Positions 31,701 to 43,700 of a stretch of DNA of 64,000 nt are shown in pieces. The notes under the pieces were generated by a model that was given only the letters and a program-made list of their open reading frames with translations, had not been told where the DNA came from and did not search any database. Position numbers and translations under genes: made by a program. The stretch comes from Antilocapra americana (lineage: Eukaryota; Chordata; Mammalia; Artiodactyla; Antilocapridae), in contig ML662442.1 of the NCBI GenBank assembly GCA_007570785.1, forward strand, positions 31,417,537 through 31,481,536. The letters are read 5' to 3'. How positions within the stretch are numbered: the stretch's first letter is position 1; each line of letters starts with the position of its first letter.

Positions 31701-34700
31701 TATTTTGACTACAGAACTGAATATTATTATTAATATTTTCTTTCACTGTAGTGATAAGAGGTTTGTGCTTATGCTCAGTATTTCATCTAGAAATAGAAAG
31801 TTGCTTTAAATCCAACTACAAAGAGCTTTTACTTAATAAAGTTAGTGAGTAGTAGACAGTCTTTGACTTGATGTGAAGAATCTAAAGGTTTTAAAAATAA
31901 AACCAACTAAATTATATCTCTAATACAGACTGTAATCAACTACTCTATGACTGCCCTATGTGTGGGCTCATCTGTACAAACTACCATATTCTGCAGGAAC
32001 ATGTTGACTTGCATTTGGAAGAAAGCAGCTTTGGACAAGGTATGACTATATGTTTAAAGATAAGGATGTTATGATTTAATTTCTACTTCCTAGGACATTA
32101 TCTGCTTTTTAGATTAGTATTATAGAGGGGAAGAAAATATGCTGGTTAAAAATAAATCTGTCCCTTAAAAAAATTTTAGTACAGCTTCAACTTGTCAAAG
32201 ATTTTTCACAGAAAAGATTGTAAAGGATTAACTGTTGTGACCAGCAATTGAATTAGGGGTGTGCATCAAGGGTTTTGACCCAGAACATCAGAATATAATG
32301 AAATATTGTACCATTTTTTAAATCTTTTTGATTTAAAAGTTGAGGCCAGTCTTTCAGCAGCTGGAAGTAATTGAATTTAACATCAGTAAAAAGTGTTTAT
32401 GAACTCAGAAGCTGCCATATGGCACATGTGATTTTAAAAAGAATGCGAAGTATGTGGCTTCAAAGTTCTTCAAGTACATTTTCAACTCTTCTAGCTTCTT
32501 TATTGCCACTGACTAATTTTATAAGAGATTCTAAAATATTCTTCTTTTCCCCTATCTTTTTTGCTAGTGGCATTGATTAAGTAATCATGATGGTGCCTTA
32601 GAAGTGGAAAGATCTTATATGAGTTTCACAATTCCTTTGAAACAAAATATAAAGTAGACCAAAAGAGAAACCAGTTGTGTTCTCCTGAATATCCGTTTCT
32701 TAAGGTACATAGTTATCTCCTGTTAATGCAGAGGTTTCTAGTATTCATTATCAGCGATCCTAATACCAGTTAGTGATGTCCATGGACAGCATTACCAAAT
32801 CACTCAGCCTAATACCAAGATGAGAATTGCTGGAGTAAAGATGGAACAGTTCTAATACTGTGTTGGTTCTTTACTAATTACTGTGGAAGAATAACTCTGA
32901 AGTTGAATTTCTTTGTTTATGATAAGCTTTGTATGCTGCTGCTGCTGATGAGTCACTTCAGTCCTGTCCAACTCTGTGTGACCCAATGGACTGCAACCTG
33001 CCAGGCTCCTCTGTCCATGGTATTTTCTAGGCAAGGGTACTGGAGTGGGTTGCCATGCCCTCCTCCAGGGCATCTTCCCAACTCTGGAATCGAACCCGGG
33101 TCTCCTGTATTTCAGGCAGATTCTTTACCACTGAGCTACAGGGAAACCCAAGCTTTGTATGGGTACATGAGTTATTCTGTAAGTGTCCATAGTGAGTAAT
33201 GAGAAAAAGATGTGGTCTGAGTGAATCACTGTATGCTAAAAATCAGTTTTGGATTGCATATTGCTATCAGTAGAAGTGGGGACCAATTAGGAAGAGGTAT
33301 GTGAGACTGAGAGATTTGAAGGGAAAGAAAGAATATTCAGATACATAATTAAACCATCAAACTGGGAAGTCAAGGAGATGCTAGCCAGAGGGCACTGACT
33401 AGTGGATGTGTAGGACACTGGATAGAGAGCAAAATGGGCAAGTTATACTGTTTGCTTGAGGTCAGACATTAGGTTATGATATGATGTCTGTACTTTGCCC
33501 ACTTGTTTTTTTATTCAATTATTTCCACACACACACCCCCCAACCAAGTATTTCTCTTAAAAACCAATCTGCCTTATATGTATTAATGAGGGGCACCACT
33601 CCAAGGCGCTACTTAATTTCTCTTAAGTTCTGGTTTCTTCAATAGATAATAATCCTAACTGTTATGAAGATCCAAATGAGATAATTAATGAGAAGTGTTT
33701 GTCACAGCCTAAACAGTGAATATTAGTGATTTAAGTGGAGGTTGTACCCTTACAGAGGCAGTTTAAGTTCTGCTGGATTTATACTCAGTGTTTCTATGAC
33801 ATCATAGTCATGAATAAATGTCAAAATAATAGCCTTTACTGAATTTAAAAAATATATAGTAACATATAAGTGAACTTTGATTTCAGTATTTTATTCTAAA
33901 CATAAAAAATATATAATAGGTGTGAATAGAGTCCAGTGTTCTAAAGATCTAGAGTTGGCTCAACAGCTTCAACAAGAAGAAGACAGAAAGAGGAGATCTG
34001 AAGAATCAAGACAAGAAATGGAAGAATTTCAGAAGTTACAGGTACAAAGATTAATAATAATTATATTATTTTGGTTTAGTTAGAGTTCTTATTTTTCAAA
34101 TATGCTGTTAAGACTTCAGTCTATTATTTTTGCCTTTATTATAATAAAAATATTTTTATGTATATTTTTTATAGTTCATAACAACCACCATTCATAACTA
34201 TGCATTTACATACTGGGGTAAACACTTCTTATAAAGCGGCAGTCCCCAACTTTTTTGGCACCAGGGACCAAGACAGTTTTTTCATAGACCTGGAGTGGCA
34301 GGGGGAATGGTTTCAGGTTGATTCAGATGCATTATGTTTGTTATCCTGTTGATGATCTGACAAAAGTCTCAGACAGTAATGCACGTGATGGGGAGCGGCT
34401 GTAAATACAGATGAAACTTTGCTCACTCATCTACTGTTCATCTCTGGCTGTGTGGCCTGGTTCCTAACAGGTCACAAACTGGTACTGCTCTGTGGCCCTA
34501 GGGTTGGGGACCCTGATGTAAAGTATCTTACAGTCTTCCATACTCCATGAAGTTATTTTAGATTTGTTTTTTTGAACAGCAGATGAAGAAATGGAAAGAG
34601 AGAGTGTTTATGTAGCTTAACTTGTTCAGGATTGGGCAGTACTAAATGGTGAAGCCTACTTTTAAACCTGTGTTAATGGAGAAAACTAAGAAATTGAGAC

Positions 34701-37700
34701 TCAGAATTTTAAATGTTTGTATAATTACTTAAACAGAAACTTAGGATTAATATCTCCTGAGTCTTAAATTCTTTTAGTGATTGCAGTTCAGAAATTTAGA
34801 AAGAATCATTTTTAATGGAAAATGTTTTTTTTATGAAGTTTGAGACTGTCTTAGGTGAATGGTAGTATCTACTGAACTAAACTGGTAGCTTCTTTTATAT
34901 TTTGAATGCATAAAATCTAAACAGCTTTTTCTACTCTTTTCAGTCCTAACTTGCTGTAGACTATGTAGTCATTTGCTAATAATGCTCATAGATTTTAAAT
35001 GTTCTTTTTCTATGTGCTTATAGGATAATGTGTGAATAAAAAGTGTTTATAAATGAATAGGCTTGAAAATGTTCAATTAAACTTGTTTGTGTACCCGATG
35101 TCTTCTTAAAGCCTTTAGTATACTAATATGCATTGTACATATCATAATCTTCCTGAACTTGTTTGACCTCTGACTTTTTTTCCTCTGATTTCTTGCACAT
35201 GGCTATTCTTTCTTTAGAATATCTAATTTAGGCTATTTTTCTCATCCATGGTTCATCTATTTGCATAATTATTTTCCCACCAAGATTCAGAGGAGGAAAA
35301 AAGTTGACTTTTCTGGTATCTTTTCTACTTTATATTATCAATACAAAAAGTTTTCAATGTTTAAGGGACTTTAAGTTTATTATGTAACTTTGTAGGTTAG
35401 TTGTTTAGATCTCAGAAATATTTTTGTAGGGGCTATTTTAACATATTATTTTAGATTTTCTGTCAGTGTGCAAAAACATGGTTCATTTACTGCATAGAGT
35501 GAATACCTGAGTGAATTGTGGATTAAGTAGGCCTTTTTAGGCTAGCCTAGGAACCAAGTAACAAATACAGGTTCCTTGACAGGTTGTCTTGAAAAAAATC
35601 AGCAGTATGTTCAGAACTCATCTGCTTTTCACATTACCATTAGTAGGAAGATTGGAGTCTCTACTTTCCCTATTTCAAGGAAAACAAATCTCTTGCCATG
35701 ATGGTTGTTCGTAGGAAAGGCTGTTATTAACTCAGGGATATTTTTGTTGTGTGATTATTTTTCATAAAACTCTGTAAGTTGACTCATATAGAAGTCTGTA
35801 AACCAGACTGTTTCAAAATATATTTCCAGATATATAAAATAGTGGTAAATTTCTCACCTCATTGATGTAAAGGAACATAAAAATTAAGTCATTTGTTTTT
35901 ATGTTCAATAGAGACAGTATGGTTTAGATAATTCTGGAGGGTACAAACAACAGCAGCTAAGAAATATGGAGATAGAAGTAAATAGAGGAAGAATGCATCC
36001 ATCTGAATTTCATAGAAGAAAAGCTGATATGATGGAATCACTAGCTATTGGTGTTGATGATGGAAAAACAAAAACATCTGGTATGTATTGAAACATCCTA
36101 ATCATGGTTTTAATATTGCATACATCACTGAAGTAATAGGATTATTTGAATTGTGCTTGATTTTCACAACCCACAGTTTATATAGTTTTAGGTGAGACCA
36201 TGTGTCAAATAATTTTTTTGTATGTTGTTTTAAAACTCCTGAACTTTTATTTTTATAGTAAATGATTCACTTTTATCTTGTATCAATTTACTTGACATTT
36301 GAAAATGGACCTTTGAGAATAGTTTTTATTGAGAGCTTACTATTTTCCGGACAATTGCTGTCTAGTAGAATGTAAGTGAGCCACATAAATGATTTTAAAT
36401 TCCCAATAGTCACATTAGAAAAATTTTTAAAAATGAGGTGAAATTAATTTTAATTTTTTTCCAGTATGTCCAAAATATATTTCAATGTGTAATCAGTATT
36501 AAAAATTATCAATGCAATATTTTGCAATCTTTGTACATTCTTTAAAATCCAGTGTGTATTTTAGTTTGCAGAACTTCTGAGTTTGGACAAGCCACATTTC
36601 AGGTTTTCAGATAACCATATACAAATAGTTTCTGCCATATTGTTCAGTATAGTTTTAGACACTAAGACCTTTATATATATTGTATCATGTAACTCTCAAA
36701 AGAAAAATCTTGTGTATTACATTTTTCTGGATGCGAAAATTGTGACCAGAGAGGTTAAATTACTTTCCTAAGGTAAGGTTGGGCTTCCCAGGTGGCGCTA
36801 GTGGTAAAGAACCTGCCTTCCAATGCAGGAGACATAAGAGACACAGTTTCAATCCCTGGGTTGGGAAGATCCACTGGAGGAGGGCATGACAACCCACTCC
36901 AGTATTCTTGCCTGGAGAATCCCATGGACAGGAGCCTGGAGGGCTACAGTCCGAAAGGTTGTAAAGAGTCAGACAGGACTGAAGCAACTTAGCACAAGGT
37001 GAGGTTGTGTAGCTAGTTATTGGCCCAGTGGTGTTCACAATCAGATCTGCCTTGTTCCAAAAAATGTATTTTTTCCTGATATTATCCACATTTTTAAAAA
37101 ACATATCTGTTAGTATGGTTAAAAAAGATTATATGGAAACGGCTTTGTTCCTGCCATCCAATTTTTATGAAACTTAATAATGTTTTTAAGCTGTAAAACC
37201 TATATGTATTTTAAACCCCTTGTATTCCCCTCTTTGATTTCTGATTTCTCTTCCTCGACAAAGGGAATCATCATTCTGAATTTGGTATTTATCAGTCTCA
37301 TATATGTTTTAGTAATTTTATCTTGTATGTAAGTTTCCATAATAATATATAACCTTTTATATTTTAAACTGTGTGTAAGTTGGTATAGATATGTATGCTC
37401 TGATTGGATTTGCTTAAGTATGTTGATTCTTACAACTGTGCTTCTTTCACTTTGCTGAATATATTTTACTTGTATGACTTAATACTTTACTTGTACTGTT
37501 TCCAGTGTTTTATTCTTAAAAATTATGAACAGGTTTCCTTCTCAAAAGTTTCTCTAACATTCAGACTAGAAATACTAGGTTAAAGGGTATTTGCATAATT
37601 AATTTTGTTAAGAGTATTATGAAGTTGTTTTCTAAAATGGTTGTAACCTACATTAGGTCAGTGTGTTTTGACTCACAGTTTATATTGTGCCTCTTTTAAG

Positions 37701-40700
37701 TTTTTGCCATTTGATGGTAAGATACATCTCTTAATTGTATTTCTCTGATGACTCCTGAGTTCGTTTCTTCTGTAAATAACCTAGTCCCTTTTCTCATCTC
37801 TTGTTGGGTTGTTTGTCTTTTTCTTACTGATTTTTGGAAGTCCATTAAGTATTCAAGATATTAATTCTTCATTGATTATATGAGGAGCAGTTTTCTTCTT
37901 CAGATCTATAATTTGCCTTGAACCCAGGTCTCCCTCATTGCAGGCGGATTCTTTACCAACTGAACCACAAGGGAAGCCCAAGAATACTGGAGTGGGTAGC
38001 CTATCCCTTCTCCAGGGGATCTTCCCAACTCAGGAATCGAACAGGGGTCTCGTGCACAGCAGGCAGATTCTTTACCAACTGAGCTATCAGGGAAGCCCAA
38101 ATTTTGTATATGGTGTCTTTAATTAGGCAGAATTTTAAATTTGAATGCAATCAGATTTCTCAGTCTTTCCCTTGTGTCTTAAGTGTCTTGTTTAAGAAAT
38201 TCCTCCATCTCTGATATCATAAACATATCCCTTTATATTGTCTTTAAATATTTATACCCTTAAAATGGATAACCAGCAAGGACCTACTATATAGCACAGG
38301 GAACTCTGTTCAATATTATATAATAATCGTAATGGGAAAAAGAACTTGAAAAAGAACAGAATTATGTATAACTGAATCACTTTGCTGTATACCTGAAGCT
38401 ATCACATTGTTAATGCTAATCAACTATACTACAATATAAAATAAAAAGTTAAAATTATATATATATATATATGTATATAAAAACAATTCCTTCATGTAGA
38501 TCTTGGTATTTTTTTATGCCAATGGAAGTAATTATATCACATAAAAATCAACTCACTGTGATGAACCATAATGAAGTTTTTAAATTGGGAGGAAATTGAT
38601 TAGAACTGAGCTTCAGAGAGAATGATGTCCAGCAGAATGTACAATAAAGAACATCCATTCAGCAGTGTACTTTTATGTTCTAGGCCCTGCAGATGCAGAA
38701 ATGAAAAAGGCAAACAATTTTAATTCAGCATAATAACTAATGTGCTAGTGTTAGGAACCTTGCATTGTGTAAAATGCAATAACTAAGACTATGTCAGTAA
38801 AAAGGTAGAAGACAGAATTGGCAGGATTTACACTTGCCCTTGAGAAAGAGATTGATACTGGAAATGTACGAGACAGCCATAGGAAGGTGATGCCCTTCTA
38901 AACCTTCTAAATCTCTTTTCCACTTTAGGAATTATGGAAGCACTTTATAGGTATTATCAGAATGCTGCCACAGACGTGAGGCGTGTGTGGCTTTCTGCAG
39001 GAGTGGATCACTTTCATTCATCTTTTGGTGATAAAGGTTGGGGTTGTGGTTACAGAAATTTCCAAATGCTGCTTTCATCATTATTGCAAAATGATGCTTA
39101 TGATGATAGCTTGAAAGGTATGTGAAATACAGACTCTGAATTTACCATCTAATAAAGTACATATGATGTGGAATGAATTAATATATAATATGCATTTTAA
39201 AATCAGTAGCTTTAATAAAGATGTATTTTAGTGGATATTTACATTAAAAATCTTCATTCTAGTTGTAGGAAGAGAAAATGGTATAGTAGATGTCAGAAAT
39301 AACTGTCTTAAAAACGAAAGGTTCTTGTAGAATATATGATTCTACTGCTAAATATTATTCAGTACTTTAGTAACTATCATATTACATGTTTGCTTTGTAT
39401 AATTTTAGGTATGTCAATTCCTTGCATTCCAAAAATTCAGTCTATGATTGAAGATGCGTGGAAGGAAGGTTTTGATCCCCAGGGGGCCTCTCAGCTTAAT
39501 AACAGGTTACAGGGAACAAAGGCCTGGATTGGAGCCTGTGAAATATATACCCTTCTCACCTCCCTAAGAATAAAGTATGTACCTAAAAAGCCAAGTTAAT
39601 GTTATTGTCATATCTAGGAAGGTTTTGTTGTTTTGTATTTTTTATCAAAGGGATGGTTAAAAAGTAAAATTTAAGTAGCATTAATAAAATGAAAGACTTA
39701 CAATGAAAACCAACTACACATACCCTGTTTCCTGCTCTTCTCTATTCTCAAGTCTTATTTCTTAGAAAAGACTGTCACTTTCATTATTTTTAAATAATGT
39801 TCTTCCATGGCTTTTTCTTGGTTTGTCTGATTTAGACATTGTCTGTTGCATTCTCCTTATATCTCCCACTTGTTTCTCCTCACTTTTTATAATACTTTAA
39901 ATCTCAGTTTTTATTAAGTTAGAATCATAACTATGTAAGTATTATTGACTAATGATTTTATATCTTTCCTGAAAAGCTTTTTAAAGTTTTTCTTAAGGAT
40001 TGCCTTACCTTTTCCCTTTTACTGTTTGACTGCATCATGGTCAAGTTTTTGCAGAAACTGCACTTATGTAATCTGAGGTACTCCTTATTCCTGGAGATGT
40101 TTTTCTTGAAGCTGATTGTCCTCTTCTCTAGTCTGTATTGTTTGCTTCTAGATCCTTTCCATAGCTCTAATCATGTTGCATTTCTTCACTCTGTTGAATT
40201 GGATCCTGGATTTTTTCCTGGATTCCATCTCTTTCTCATTTTTGGATTATTTTCTTTTACTTGAACACTTCCTTTATTTGCTTCCTAAGAAAGGATGCCT
40301 AGTCTTATTACTGAGTGATAGTTTGTGTTGCTGTATTATTCTTAACTCAAAATCATTTATAGATCAGGTTAAGTTGTTCCTCTGCTGGCTTCCAACAATC
40401 AATATTAACTAACGAGAAGGCAAGATGTACCTGGAGAATCCGTGGACAGAGGAGCCTGGTGGGCTACAGTCCATGGAGTCGCAAAGAGTTGGATATGACT
40501 GAGGGACTCAGCACATAGTGGTTAAGAGCTTAGACTTTTTGAAGTAAAATTGCCTACAACTGATTCTAGCTCTCTGCTTATTAGTTCTGTGACCTAACTT
40601 GTTCGTACCCTAGTTCCACCATTGAAAAAAGAACATATAAATAGTGACTGCTGCATAGAGTTGTAGTGATAATATAGTGCTTAAGACTGTGACTGACATC

Positions 40701-43700
40701 TCTCCATTTTCTTTATTTTTCTTTCTGGCACTCCTGTTTGTTGGCCTCTGAACTTTTTTGACTTGTTGAGTTCACTGGTCGTGTCTCACTTTTTGATCTT
40801 TGCTTTTTGTTTTACTATCTGGATTCTCAAGTTTGTCTCCTCACTACTTTATTGAAATTTTTATTTTAACAAGAACACATGTATACCCATGGCAGGCTCA
40901 GGTTAATTTATGGCAAAACCAACACAATATTTTAAAGAAAAAAAAATTAAAAATTAAACTTAATAAAAAAATTATGTTTTTCAATTTTAAGGAATAATTT
41001 CATAGCATCATAGTCTTTTACGGTTGTAAAATTTTTCTATTCCTTACATTTTTCTGTTTCCTCCATGTTAAATTAGTTTCATGTCTATTTATTTTAGTCT
41101 GTTCATTTAAAAGACTTTCTTCTAACTTTTAAAAATCCTTACTGTTTTTCCTAAAGTAAAGAATGAAGCACTAAAAAAGCTGATTGGCAGTCCTGTAGGG
41201 TTTCATGGAGCTTGTAGTTGAAAGAACTTCATTTCTTAGGCGGAAGTTTGCTGTGTGGTTGGGGACTCTCAGATATTCGTATAAGAGAGAGATCTTTTTT
41301 CAGAGTCCATTCTTGCCTATAGTTCCTCTGTCAGTAGAGGCGAGGAGTTGAGTAGTGATTTACTCTATTTGTTCAACCTTCCCATTAATCTCTGTTTTCA
41401 GCCTTAGTACTTACTACTCTACCCAATACCTGGTGTTCATTAAACTTCTGTCCTCTTTTGGGTTATAAGAAAGTTGTCTCTATTTCTTTGCATTCACTTT
41501 TATGTTTCCTCTCTCTTGCTATCCATTTTCCAGAAATGTGTGCCAGATTCTTGTTGGTCCCTATTCTCTTTCTCCATAGGTGTTTAAATCATTTTCTCCT
41601 TCAGTATTATGTTGTTGGGCTTTCAAGAGGCATCTGAGATAAATGTTTATGATCATCTTTAATAGAAAGTTTGCCTTAAGCTTCAAGACTGTATATTTCC
41701 TTTTATGTTTGTTTCCAAGTCATTTTGCCAGTGTTTTACATCATTTCTATATATGAGTTATATTCAGAGATAAAAATACTTCTTAAATTTTAAATAGAAA
41801 AATGAATGTTTGTATAATAACTTTCTTGAATTATTAAATTCAAAGGACTATTTTAATGCCCTTTAAACTTTTCTTTTCCTTTTTGCCAGTCTGTTCACAC
41901 CTTCAGATTATTTATGCTATATCATGTTTTGAGCTTTTAAGTAATTTTTAAGGAAAGGAAAATTTTTGTTTAAAGTACCTGATATATCAAGCTGTTTTCT
42001 TGGTACCTGAAATAAATTAGTTCTTTGTAAAGCCTTTTTGTTTACTAGTTATTTAAAAATATGTCTTCCTTTTGCTCTCTATGAATTTATCTATAGAATA
42101 CTATTCAAATTCTAAATCTAAACCTGTGGTTAACTGCTAAACCAAGATCACTGTTCTTACTTTTTGATAGCTTTTCTAGAAGTTCATTTCAACATTTAAA
42201 GCTCAGGAGTAATCAGCTGAGAGTTATCAACATTAAACTTGCTGAGGCTGAAGATAGCAGCTAGTAGTACATGTGGGTGTGTTTGGAAACTTTATGGCCA
42301 AGAAAGACAAGAATAGGATATCTGTGCTATACTTTAAAGTGAAAATAAAGCTTTTAATTGTTTTTCCTTTCCTTTATACTCAGTCTTTTTAAAATAGCTG
42401 TTGAGACGTGTAAATAGTGCTCCTGTTTAAAATAATTTGATTTATTCATGGTTCACTTCCTCTTGAGGAAACAGTACCAGCATAGTCTGTTGCCAAATAG
42501 TAGATAGATTGATGTATAGATGGGTATACACACAGGTTATCTGTGATCTTTACAGGTATTCTTTTCTGGTCTATTATTAAAATTTGAGAGAACTGACAGG
42601 AAAAATATTTAGGATATTTTTGATAGCTCCTAATGGCTGCTGAGGAGTTAAAAATCAACTTCTAATTAATCATCAGGTTTAGAGACTTTAGAATAAAAGT
42701 CCCCATGTCTCAGCTTATATGTAGACTCTTTAAAATCAGGTATGATCCTCATTTTACTACGAAGGGAGATTTTCTGTGTGAGAAAATTTTTGTAACTTTA
42801 ATAGCTGTCATCACCCTTAAGTTGTTTAAAGAATTTCCTCCTAAAATAACAGTTTTCCGATAAATAATAACATTTTTATTTCTTCTTAGGAAAATAATGA
42901 TGAAATAAAATTAATTTAAAATGTTTGCATTTTATAACTGCATTGATAAAAAAAGTTTTTAAAATATTTCTAAATAATCCATTTTGTCAATTTTTTTATA
43001 GGTGCCGTATTGTTGACTTTCACAAGTCAACCGGTCCTTCGGGTACACACCCTCGCTTATTTGAATGGATATTGAGCTACTATGCTTCGGAGAGAGAAGG
43101 AAGCCCAAAAGTAGTGTGCACGTCTAAACCTCCTGTCTATCTTCAGCATCAAGGTTAGTATAATTTATAGATACTGAGTGTGATTTATAAGGTGGTTTAT
43201 TTATATAAGACAACTAATTAGCTTTTACTTTAGGGTGTGTTAAGATTCTGATAATGAGAGGAGAGAAGTATACTGACATTACTCTGATTTTTAGAGCTGT
43301 ATCGTCATCATAATACATTGCAGTAATGGATGATGTCCTTGATATCTTTGGGGCTACCTGATTCAGGGCTGCCTCTTCCTTTATTGTTCATCATTAATTT
43401 TTTTCAGGGCTTTCCCTCACTTCAGTGAGACCTTCCCTGACCACCCTTTAAAATTTTTTAGCTCATTATTCTATCCCTCCCTAGCACTGGCATTTCCTTT
43501 CCCTCTTCCCTGCATTATTTTGCTTTAGCTAACGTATATAGACCTTATTCATTTACCTTGTTTATGGAGTATTTCTTCCTATTAGAATGTAAGCTCCATG
43601 AAAGCAGACGTATTTGTTTTGTTTGCTTTTGTGTCACTAACTACCTGGAACAGTGCCTGATGTATGGGTATTTCATGAAATTTGCTAAGTGGATGATTTG

